Below are positions 55,997 through 64,000 of a stretch of DNA of 64,000 nucleotides, piece by piece; the stretch's first letter is position 1, and each line of letters begins with the position of its first letter. The position numbers and the translations under genes were made by a program. Below the pieces are notes generated by a model. It did no database searches. It was not told where the DNA came from and saw only the letters and a program-made list of their open reading frames with translations. This DNA is from Pseudoneurospora amorphoporcata (taxonomy: Eukaryota; Ascomycota; Sordariomycetes; Sordariales; Sordariaceae): positions 124,001 to 188,000 of the forward strand of contig MU859089.1 of the NCBI GenBank assembly GCA_033297205.1, read 5' to 3'.

Positions 55997-57369
55997 TCAA
56001 GCTATTACGAAGTCATCCTCCTCCGGTCCCAGAGGAAACTCGCTCCCAGCAATATTGCACTGCCTAAACAGTCTCACCTCACTCTCCGCAAACGCTCCCA
56101 CAACACTATGCAACGTGCCTCTGTTGTGGAAAATCACCAAATCCCCTTCCTCCCAATCATGCGCATACACGCAGTCGGGTGCAATTCCCGGCCGCTGCAG
56201 CCCATACACAATCTCCCTTGCCTCCTCCAAGTCCTCCACCACGCTGCCGTCACCCAAATGCAACCTCCTGATGGCGCTAGGATGAATCTGCAGCGCCAGC
56301 TTCCCTGTAACCGGGTTGCGCCAGCACATGGGCAAGATCTGGATCTTGTCTTGCTCGATCTCGGGCAGTTCTTCCATGGGCATCTCCTTGCCCTCGGATA
56401 CTAGACCGAGACCAGTGCTGCGTGACTTGGCGGAGGATATCCACACATAGGGATGCGGCGCGTATTCGACTTTCGTCGAGCGCGCAAACGCCTTTTGCGT
56501 GTCGGACAAGATGTCGTACATCTTGTAACCCGACACGAAAGCCGTGGTGCCAAGGGGCACATCCAGCTCGTCGCCCGTTCCATCATCATATACACACGTC
56601 TGCCTGCGTCCCATTGGGACCTTGACGGCTAAGAGGGTAGTCACGACAGGTGGGGCGCGAGCAACGCCTCCGTACAAAGCGGCGTCGATGTGCCACCTAT
56701 AAAACCGCGTGTGGGTGAGGTCGTGCGAGTCTGGAATAGAGGTGGAGTGGAAGGTGCGGTGGTGAGGGTGGCGGAGCTGGATGTTGGTGAGCCCCTCGTA
56801 GGAGGGAACAAAGCCGTTGCCGATTACTTGGACTTGGGGCTGGTGGGGGATGGTTTTGAGGTCTGGGTGGAGGATGGATTTGCTGGCGACCGAAGCCTTG
56901 TTGCCATCGTTGCCGTGGCCGTATAAGGGGGCGGCGAGCGGGTCGAAGCGCTGGGTGAGCTCGTACTGGGCGCGAGGGGTGACGTGGGATTGGGACTTGA
57001 TGACGAGGACTTGGTGGGTGAAGAGGGCGGTGCGGAGGGTGGTAAAGTCGGCGTCTGTTGGGGCACGGATGACGAGGTTAGCGCCGGAGTTGAGAAAGAG
57101 AACAACGACAGGTAAAAAGAATCCGGCTCGAAAGTTGAGTGGTGGTGTGCCTTACCGAGGAGGTTACCGATTTTAACGGGTATTCTCCCATGTATGAATG
57201 GTAGATATCCAATCATCATATAACCACGAATGTTTTTGTTTCACGCTGATGCGGCCTTACCAGTCAAGTTCTCAATGTCGACTCCTGTTACTTTAGCTCC
57301 GAAGTTGAGGTTGGAGCCCTGGGGATGAGCAAGGGGTGTAACGACGGGTATGGTAGTGTTTGAAGCCAT
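55997..57369 (-). CDS. xanA: XanA-like xanthine/2-oxoglutarate dioxygenase (TauD/TfdA family)
   Basis: Two exons (57261-57369, 55997-57054) encode 388 residues; the intron is 206 nt (GTAAGG donor, CCAACAG acceptor). The N-terminus (SNLNFGAKVTGVDIENLTD) and core (FTHQVLVIKSQSHVTPRAQY, HPDLKTIPHQPQVQVIGNG) are TauD/TfdA-like. The iron triad is visible: His158 and Asp160 in RWHIDAALYG, and His352 in GTLHSVVGAF; Arg364/Arg367 (VRLFRQC) fit the 2-oxoglutarate site. The segments YAPHPYVWISSAKS, WRNPVTGKLALQIHPSA and YAHDWEEGDLVIFHN match my memory of fungal XanA, which oxidises xanthine to uric acid in purine catabolism. A different TauD-like substrate cannot be excluded. Seven GATAA/TTATC elements lie within about 540 bp upstream, fitting nitrogen-catabolite control. 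Confidence 0.87.
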
Positions 57370-58204
57370 GTTGGATATCTGTGTGTTGGTATGATGTATA
57401 TCGATTCGTTCTTTCTGTTGTTGCTCTGCCGTCAAGAATTCGAAATGTCCTTGATGCTATCGACTTGATCCAGATTCCAGACGCACGACGAGGTGTTATC
57501 CCGTTACTTATACTTCAGATGCAAGTCCCCCTTCCGCTGCAATCCGCCCCCCTTATCAGTCGCCCATGGTGGGGTCGGCCGAGCCCAATGACACAATGCA
57601 TAGGTATGCCAAACGATCCTCAGGAACACCCATGCTCGGGAAGATAGAGTTTCAGTGGTTGTTTAGCCCCTATTCTAGGAGATAACGCGGCGATCACTGA
57701 TTCCCTGACTGATGTCCCCTTTTTGCACCAGAGATAACGGACGGGGCTTGGCGACCCTTACCGGCCAACGCCGCCATCCGGCAAACAGCGATGAATGGTA
57801 CTATCCACCGCAATATGACTTCATACATAGGCCCGATGGTGATGGATTTCAACGTTATCTACACCATGGTTGATAAGTGGGTGGGCTTCTGTTGTTAGCT
57901 TTCGTCCGTTATCCCCGATGTGACGCTACGATAGAGCCAAGGCCGGAAGGCCGATTGATGGTGACAGACGGCAACTACAGGTCCAACTTGAAGTTTGAAA
58001 TTCGGTTCAAGGTGACGCAGCTTGATTGATAACTGCGGAAAGAGATGTATAGCATCTTAGTGTAGGGAAACAAAGTGGAATGGGGAATGGTTCGTGGATA
58101 CGATTGTCTCAGCGGCAACCCCCTTGTGCAAGGCTGATGATGACTGCGGAATGTCGACATTATAAGTTAGGCATTTGTGCCGAACAATAACCAAATGAGA
58201 CAAA
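57370..58204. promoter_or_regulatory. XanA promoter with clustered GATA elements
   Basis: These 835 bp lie upstream of the minus-strand dioxygenase and end at the tRNA gene. TTATC occurs at 57496-57500, 57553-57557, 57855-57859 and 57909-57913; GATAA at 57681-57685, 57733-57737 and 57872-57876. Seven such pentamers in about 420 bp is several times the number expected by chance (about one). They are candidate NIT2/AreA sites. A TCGGCCGA palindrome near 57576 is a zero-spaced CGG pair and does not fit the TCGG-N6-CCGA site of the purine regulator UaY. Confidence 0.55.
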
Positions 58205-58293
58205 CCCCTTGTGGTGTAGTTGGCTATCACGTTCGGCTGTAATTGTCTAGATTGTATACCGAAAGGTCACCGGCTCGATTCCGGTCGAGGGGA
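58205..58293 (+). tRNA. tRNA-Tyr (GTA) with 15-nt intron
   Basis: The sequence folds as a standard tRNA: acceptor CCCCTTG/CGAGGGG with discriminator A58293, D-arm with GTG/CAC pairs and a GG pair in the loop, anticodon stem TTCGG/CCGAA, 5-nt variable loop and T-arm ACCGG-CTCGATT-CCGGT. Anticodon GTA is at 58239-58241. A 15-nt intron (58243-58257) follows the purine next to the anticodon, the canonical position. The first pair is C-G, the identity element of eukaryotic tRNA-Tyr. The mature length is 74 nt before CCA addition. A run of five T at 58300-58304 is the RNA polymerase III terminator. Confidence 0.93.
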
Positions 58294-58647
58294 CTCATCT
58301 TTTTGCACTTTTTCGCTTTTGACATCCGTTTTGTCACTTTCCGCCTGTGCAACTTTTTCTTGATCCTTGTTTTATTTGCTTTCTGTTTGTTCCATTGAAA
58401 ACTTGCATTTGCGTCTTCTAGTATACCTATATTTTTTGTCTCTCTAATGTTTGTGATGCTAATCGAACATTTTATCACGGTGACATCACCAGTCCATCTG
58501 GTGTCAAGAGAGACGTCGTTCTAAAAGAATCAACATCAGAACGGACAAAGCGTATCAATGTAATTTAAGTGAAATATTATTCATTCAAGTAGAGTTAATT
58601 ACTACTACAAAATTCAACAATATCGAGTGTCTCCATCCTCCTCATAA
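58294..58647. other. Intergenic region between tRNA-Tyr and GH125 gene
   Basis: These 354 bp contain the Pol III terminator at the left and AT-rich sequence that should be the 3' UTR of the minus-strand GH125 gene at the right. Nothing else was recognised. Confidence 0.6.
58300..58304 (+). terminator. RNA polymerase III terminator of tRNA-Tyr
   Basis: A run of five T residues starts 7 nt after the tRNA 3' end, as expected for Pol III termination. Confidence 0.8.
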
Positions 58648-60461
58648 TCAAGGTTCATAAGATGTCGCATCCTTAAAGATGAGATGCGGCTTGCGCTTCG
58701 CAATATCCAAGATCGTATCCGCAAAGACCCCGTTTGCCCAAGCAAACCAGCTTCCTAAAAGGCGAGATATCATGTCAGCTTCGTCTCAGTCTCAACACAG
58801 GTTCTTGAGGGGTACTCACGTGTATAAGAATGCGACCAATTCACATCGATACTCTCATGAATCAACCCGAGCTTGCTTGCGTTCAAAACCAGCATCAAGC
58901 ACTTCATGATCTCATCATCATCATCCGACGTCTGCGCCTGCACCAACAGACTCATAGGCCATGCGTTCTGCAGACCAATATGCGGACCTCCGATGCCCTC
59001 GAACTCTCTTCCTGTTAGGTAGTACGGATTGTTGCCCTTCTCCAGCAGCATCTTGCGCGTGTTCTGGTACGTCGTATCGTCCACCGAGACAAAGCCCATC
59101 AGCGGTAATGCCAGCAAGCTGGGGTAGTTGGCATCGTCCATCATCAACGCACTGCCGTAGCCGTCCACCTCGTACGCGAACACCTCGCCGTACTTGCGGT
59201 GGTGGACGACGCCGTGTTCCCAGATACCTGCCGTGATCGTCTTGCTCCATGCCTCGGCCGTCTCCGCCCGCGTGATATCCTTCTTGTCCCCCGTCGTCCT
59301 CAACATGGCCGCAAGCCGCTTGAGCTCCGTAGCCATCTGCGCATTGGCGGGGATGAAGAAGCCAAAGATGGTGGCATCGTCGCTGGGCCGGAACGCCGAG
59401 CGGATCAGACCTGTTCCGTTGTTTAGCGGGTTACCAATGCCGCCAAGGTTCAGCGTCTCGGTGCCCGTATCGGTGCGGCGCTGGAAGGTGTACTGGTTAC
59501 GCAGGTACGAGCCCGTCTCCGGGTCGAAGGTGCTCTTGCTCTGCGCCTCGAGCACGTCGAACATAGAGTCAAGCGCCTTGTACCACCGCGAGTTGAGGAA
59601 ATCGGTGCTCTTGGTGTGGGCGTAGAAGGCGTTGGTCAGCGCGAGGAAGTGCGCGAGCGAGTCTAGCTCGTACTTGCACTCGAAGACGAAAGATGGGTCG
59701 AAGGCCGGGTGAACGGTGTCGTCTTGGCCGTTCGGGGTGACAGGCAGCCCGGAATGGGGCGGCGGCTGGAAGGCGTTGCAGTAGGGTGACTCGATCACGT
59801 ACTCGCTTTGGGTGTTGATGGCGCCGAGGATGAGGTCGAAGATGGCCTTGTCCTTGAGGGCTAGCTTTTGATACGGCTTTAGCTGATTGGTGCTGTCACG
59901 CAGCCACTCGGCCAGGATGTCGCCTGTGATGATGAATGATTGTGGCCCCGCCCATTTGTTTGGGTCCTCGTACGTGCTCATCCATGGATCATCGTCGACG
60001 GTGCTGTCGGTTACCGTCTTCTTCTTTTCCTTACCATCCTTGCCGTTGGTGTGGAATTTGACCGTGGTATCCGTAGTAGAGGGGAAGGTATTTTCGAAAA
60101 GACGTGCAAGGTCAGGGTTCTTCATACGTGATGTGACATCTTTGATAACCTTCTCGATGGCGTCAGACTGAAAGGTACGGCACCTGACATGGGGGCGCTG
60201 GAAGGGGAGGGAGAGGGGACCTTCGCTATAGGGTCGGCTGTCCAGACGGATTAGCGATTGCGCTTGAGCAAAGGTATATTATACTCACTGAGGATAAGTG
60301 GCATAGGATGCGTAGTCTGGACAGGCAGTCTCATCGAATTTGCCCTTGATTGGCACCTGGTCCATATCCCATACGAGCTCTGATGCCCCTACCAGTGCAG
60401 GCCGCAGCAAAGGTATCGACAGAGGCAATAGCAGTGACAACCAGGAAGTGGTGCGAGTCAT
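58648..60461 (-). CDS. Secreted GH125 exo-alpha-1,6-mannosidase
   Basis: Three exons (60289-60461, 58820-60237, 58648-58754) encode 565 residues. The N-terminus is a signal peptide (TSWLSLLLPLSIPLLRPALV, cleavage likely near Ala26), so the enzyme enters the secretory pathway. The spliced junction gives HRPYSEGPLSLPFQRPHVRC, a GH125 hallmark. The catalytic region has GPQSFIITGDILAEWLRDST, where Asp in WLRDST is the likely general acid, and GIGNPLNNGTGLIRSAFRPS, DDATIFGFFIPANAQM, and SYTRSWFAWANGVFADTIL near the end. Members are metal-independent alpha-1,6-mannosidases (old DUF1237) acting on N-glycan or fungal mannan cores. The first intron is short (51 nt, GCTAAT branch). Confidence 0.93.
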
Positions 60462-61171
60462 ATCTCCGGCTGATGTACTTCCCGATTAATACCTAGTTGT
60501 AGGGTTGCCGATATGGTGAGAACCAAGAGCTCTAGGGTAAGAGTCTGGTCATGAGCAAACTCGAAACCTTGCGAAAATGAAAGGAGCGCAACACAACGTT
60601 TAGGTTCACTTAATGTGTATGAGCGAGTGACGTCGGAGGAAGAACTCGAAACCGCGATGTCCACGAGACCACTAATTGCCTCTCCTGCAGTTTCCTAACG
60701 TGTAACGTCTTGGCGGGGAATCAAAGCTCTGGTAGTTGTTGTTAGTGGTTTCTTTCTGTAGCGGGGTGGCAGGCACATGTTAGGTGGTTAGACACCATGG
60801 CTAAGATCCAGCCCACTTTTCCACTATCAGTGCACTAACAACAGAAGCAAGTGTAAACATCGAGCCAAAGTTATTCAGGGCGAAACATCCTGGACACATC
60901 TTCACATCGCATTCTTTAGCCTTATTTGTATAACAATTGTTCGCATTCTTAATCCCATGTTTAGGTACCTTCCTAGTAAGCCAAGTTCGTACCTCCGTCC
61001 TATGCCAATGGTTCTCCGAACCGCCTCCTGTTGACTACCAAGCACAGTTCCTTTATATAATTCTTGACGCTTGATGTGCCTCGCCGCTCGTTGTCCTGTG
61101 TTCGGACATCTTTCGCATCTAGACATAAACCCACGCACTATTTTCACTATCTCGCGGAATAGCAAGCTTTC
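60462..61171. other. Intergenic region (GH125 promoter / Clr2 3' flank)
   Basis: These 710 bp lie between two minus-strand genes. The left part should be the GH125 promoter. No RNA gene or repeat was recognised. Confidence 0.5.
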
Positions 61172-62947
61172 CTAAAAGCTCTCATCCATCCCCTCCGGCG
61201 CGTCAAACATGGCATTCACAGCCAGTCCCAGCGTATCAGCGCGTGTCGGTTTTGGACCATTGAAGCGGCCGCTCCCGCTATGAGCTCGGTTGTTTAGGTA
61301 TGCGTGCGCATCCTCCACCACCCCTTTCTGAACCGACGCTGTGAACCGCGCCGGGTCAATAATGTTCATCAACCGATGGGTCACATAGAAACGGCCTAAT
61401 GTATCGACTTCAGTGCGAACCGCGTCCCGCTCAACCAATGCCCAGCCCCATTGCGCCTTGCTGTACTGCTCAATCCCGTTCCTTGACACGACCTCTTCGA
61501 TAAAGACTGGACCCAAGGATTCGGGAGCGACCACGCCGGGTGGCATAGGATTAGGCGGAACAGACCGGACGGTCTGGAAAAGATTACCCTTGAACCGAAT
61601 ATTCATCCCGTGGGCATCCGTAGCAATCTCCGAGACGAGCATGACAGCGTTCGCCTCAGTACCACCGTTGCTATGGCCGTTGCCAACGTTGCCTCCAACG
61701 ACCCGGACAGGATCCCCGACACGGATCATCTCAGCCCCGAGATACACTCCTTCATGGAAAACGGTATCTTGGGGGCCACTGACGTTCGACTTGTTGATCT
61801 TGTTGAATGTGGAGTAGCAATCATTAATGTACTTGGCGGCCAACTTGGACGCTTCGAGTCCGACGGTCTGTCTGGCGATATCTAGCTGATTCGGATCGGT
61901 GAGACCCAGACTCCGACAATATTGGACCGAGAAAGCCGGCCAGTCGACCGAGTCATATGTCCGGTTTGCCAAGCTCGACAAGTTTTCGCCAACACCTGGT
62001 ACACTAAACGTGAGGAACGGCCGCATGGACTTGGCATCGGTATAGAAGCTTTGTTGTCCCAGCGTCCGGTGGCTCAGCGGTGCCACCAAGAAGTTGAAGG
62101 CCGCGTCTGACGCAGGGCCTGGCGTTTGCCTCTTAGGAGCGATCGATAGGATCACGCCGAGCCTCCAAGCCTGGTGTTTGTACCAAACCAACTCGCCTGC
62201 GCGGAAGACATTGGTGAGACTTGTAACCCCTGGGGCTGCAAATACCTGTGACTGAGGGTTGCCTTGAGCTTGCTGTTGTGCCTGTTGCTGCTGGTGTTGT
62301 TGCTGTTGGTTTTGTTGCATGATTTGTTGGGCCTGTTGGGCCTGTTGCACCTGTTGGATTTGTTGCTGCTGTTGCTGTTGTTGCTGCTGCTCCTGCTCCT
62401 TTCGTTGCTGCTCCTGCTGTCTTTGTTGCTGCTCAAGTTGCTGCTGCCTTTGCTTTTGTCCCAGTGCCTGTTGCATTCTCTGTGCGTGTTGTTGATCGGC
62501 TTGCTTCAGCTTCTGAGACTCAACCATCTTGCCGCAGAGATCGCAGGAACATTGATTGTAGTCAGTGTGGTTGCTGAGCAGGAAGAGGGCATGCAACACA
62601 AAGTCTCCCGGAGTCCGATAAACGGCCTTACGACCCGCCGGGTGACCATAGAGGTAGTAGTCTCTTCCGCCATCCTTTCTAATGGCGCATCGTAGTTCGT
62701 ACCCCTTGGGAAGAGCGGCGAGCTTGTACTGCTTGTCGCTTGAGAGGCCGAGCTGATGCTGTAAATGACCACCGATAATGACCTCCCAACGTTCAAGCTG
62801 CGCGACATCCTGGTCCTCCTTTGGGTCTAGTGCATTGTGGTCGAGGTCGTCGTATCCCTTGCCATCGGTGCGTGCGATTCTTAAGCCAACGTAGAGGGTC
62901 TTGTCCTTGTCGTCGTCCTGGCCGTTTGAGGCGGATATGGAGACCAT
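61172..62947 (-). CDS. clr2: Clr2-like (cryptic loci regulator 2) silencing factor
   Basis: One exon from ATG 62947 gives 591 residues; the frame is open for about 70 codons upstream, and a pyrimidine-rich CATTTCAG acceptor near 63022 means a spliced upstream start is possible. Residues about 50-140 resemble the Clr2 N-terminal domain (LAALPKGYELRCAIRKDGGR, DYYLYGHPAGRKAVYRTPGD) ending in a Cys cluster (NQCSCDLCGK, about 131-140). A Gln-rich stretch (about 152-228) separates it from the C-terminal Clr2 domain (FRAGELVWYKHQAWRLGVIL, GVYLGAEMIRVGDPVRVVGG, FIEEVVSRNGIEQYSKAQWG). In fission yeast Clr2 is part of SHREC, the deacetylase/remodeller complex of heterochromatin. That this orthologue works in a SHREC-like complex here is inferred. 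It is nuclear by function, but no signal is obvious. Confidence 0.85.
   Translation of the reverse strand: MVSISASNGQDDDKDKTLYVGLRIARTDGKGYDDLDHNALDPKEDQDVAQLERWEVIIGGHLQHQLGLSSDKQYKLAALPKGYELRCAIRKDGGRDYYLYGHPAGRKAVYRTPGDFVLHALFLLSNHTDYNQCSCDLCGKMVESQKLKQADQQHAQRMQQALGQKQRQQQLEQQQRQQEQQRKEQEQQQQQQQQQQIQQVQQAQQAQQIMQQNQQQQHQQQQAQQQAQGNPQSQVFAAPGVTSLTNVFRAGELVWYKHQAWRLGVILSIAPKRQTPGPASDAAFNFLVAPLSHRTLGQQSFYTDAKSMRPFLTFSVPGVGENLSSLANRTYDSVDWPAFSVQYCRSLGLTDPNQLDIARQTVGLEASKLAAKYINDCYSTFNKINKSNVSGPQDTVFHEGVYLGAEMIRVGDPVRVVGGNVGNGHSNGGTEANAVMLVSEIATDAHGMNIRFKGNLFQTVRSVPPNPMPPGVVAPESLGPVFIEEVVSRNGIEQYSKAQWGWALVERDAVRTEVDTLGRFYVTHRLMNIIDPARFTASVQKGVVEDAHAYLNNRAHSGSGRFNGPKPTRADTLGLAVNAMFDAPEGMDESF
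62264..62494 (-). repeat. Poly-glutamine (CAG/CAA) tract in the Clr2-like gene
   Basis: The minus strand encodes about 77 residues dominated by Gln with Arg/Glu, Ala, Val and Met interruptions (QKQRQQQLEQQQRQQEQQR, then a 10-Gln run, then QQVQQAQQAQQ). On the plus strand it is TTGCTG/CTGTTG repeats. Mixed CAA/CAG codons suggest selection or slippage over long time; length may vary between strains. Confidence 0.85.
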
Positions 62948-64000
62948 AACAGGCGCAGGCGGTGTCCTAGTAACTGGGTAAAAGAAATCTAAACCGTGAA
63001 ACCCAACACTGGTGATTTGATTCTGAAATGAAAGAAGGTTTAGTGCGGGGAAGGGTTCAGTTGGTTTAGAAATGATCTCAGGGATGCTGCTGTTGGAAAT
63101 CGTGCAGGCAATGACAAACACCAGGTAGGTCGGAAGCCCTGAAGTACCACTGACCACAACTGCCTAACGGCTATGTGCCAAGTATTTGTGATCACCCGCC
63201 AACACGGTTTAGAACTGACAGAAGGGAGGCCTGAGTCAGACACACTACTACTAAATAGCACCTGAGAGTTGGTGCAACGTTCATAGGTCAGGTACCTACC
63301 GTAGTTTCTGAAAGTTCCGAGAAATGTCTGGCTAAAGTTTGGCAAGAGTGAATGTGATGGGGGAAGTTTTTGGGATTGAAAGTCAGGAATGGAAGGAAGT
63401 GAACTTGTGTGACACGGTGCAGGAACGCGCCAAGGCACGGACCAAGCAACCCAACCATACGCTGACCTGCGTGCACAACGCCCTTGAACGTCTACAAGAT
63501 AATGGATCCCAAACACGCTATAACGAGTTGTATTATGTATGAATCATCATCACCATCACACCTTCGCTACCCACAATTCTGCACTACTATCTTTCCGCCC
63601 GCTTGAACTTGGAACAGACCCGCTGAGTAAACATGAAGAAAAAAGTGAAAATATCATTCGGCATGCAATCTCCTAACTCGAGTTGACACAAGTTCATGTT
63701 GACGCGGAAAGGGTGTTGAGACGAGAGCTTCACGGAGTTAAGCCCTAAATGCGCCAACGACACCCGTCCGGCTGATGGTATGATCGGTGCCGTGTGGTGT
63801 AATTATACGCGGCCGCGGTGCCGCATAGATCGGCCTCTCCTCCGCACCAAGTCTTGCACTCTTGGCTTACATCTCAACGTTGCGGACCTATGATACGACC
63901 TTGAGATTTGTAATGCCAGGTCATGAGGAGAAGCTATAAGATGGGATCCGATCTCTCATGTTCTTCCGCCGGGTGGCTATCCAGAGCAAGCTTTACCACG
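62948..64000. other. Right edge, upstream of the Clr2-like gene
   Basis: This 1.05 kb should contain the promoter and possibly a spliced leader of the Clr2-like gene. The short coding-like frame directly upstream of the start (FFYPVTRTPPAPV) may be leader or N-terminal coding sequence. The right-hand 600 bp show no recognisable gene. Confidence 0.5.

Noticed and set aside
57571..57584. UaY-type purine regulator site in the XanA promoter
   Set aside because: The TCGGCCGA palindrome has no 6-bp spacer between the CGG half-sites, so it does not fit TCGG-N6-CCGA.
62264..62695. Plus-strand poly-Leu open frame
   Set aside because: It is the reverse reading of the Gln tract of the Clr2-like gene.
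1..64000. Transposon, RIP-mutated repeat, dispersed 5S rRNA gene or secondary-metabolite cluster
   Set aside because: No terminal repeats, transposase or reverse-transcriptase motifs, no 5S consensus and no polyketide or peptide synthase genes were seen on reading both strands.

Overview
The window is nuclear DNA from a filamentous ascomycete, most likely a member of the Sordariales close to Neurospora or Sordaria. The evidence is: genes broken by short introns (about 50-150 nt, with a few of 200-390 nt) that have GTAAGT/GTATGT/GTGAGT donors and CTAAC-type branch points; fungal-only families (DUF3112, Zn2Cys6 activator, GH125, XanA-type dioxygenase, Clr2); and intact orthologues of genes well known from Neurospora (TOM20, a gephyrin-like NIT-9, PP2A catalytic subunit). 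I see no transposon, rRNA, CRISPR or virus-derived sequence. All gene models below were spliced by eye from the sequence; exon boundaries are predictions supported by reading-frame continuity and conserved protein motifs.

Layout. 2.0-10.2 kb holds three minus-strand genes: a seven-TM DUF3112 protein, the PP2A catalytic subunit and exocyst EXO84. TOM20 (+) is divergent from EXO84. 12.7-18.6 kb holds minus-strand TYW1, a TMEM42/EamA-type membrane protein and TFIIA gamma. The V-ATPase c'' proteolipid (+) is divergent from TFIIA gamma. 20.4-26.7 kb is dense: nit-9 (-) and POP5 (+) are divergent, POP5 and GPN2 (-) converge with 27 bp between stops, and BUB3 (+) follows. 27.2-32.2 kb has an unrecognised disordered protein and a two-RRM protein (both -). 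32.2-43 kb is gene-poor and contains only NADPH-cytochrome P450 reductase (-). 43.0-51.7 kb is one very large gene for the Furry/Tao3/Mor2 cell-morphogenesis scaffold (+). 53.0-63 kb holds a Zn2Cys6 regulator (+), a XanA-type 2-oxoglutarate dioxygenase (-), an intron-containing tRNA-Tyr (+), a secreted GH125 mannosidase (-) and a Clr2-like silencing factor (-).

Most genes are single-copy housekeeping functions (secretion, mitochondrial import, transcription, tRNA and Moco synthesis, mitotic checkpoint, polarity) and do not form an operon or an obvious metabolic cluster. I did not find a clearly new multi-gene system. The observations most worth a second look are: an in-frame stop codon that interrupts a tandem peptide repeat at the C-terminus of the Zn2Cys6 regulator, so that about 60 further codons stay open in frame; a dense set of GATA/TTATC sites upstream of the xanthine dioxygenase gene; an open reading frame through the last PP2A intron that would replace the conserved TPDYFL tail; a His-rich linker inside the gephyrin-like protein; and a two-copy TACGGTACG direct repeat plus three CCAAT boxes in the EXO84/TOM20 divergent promoter.
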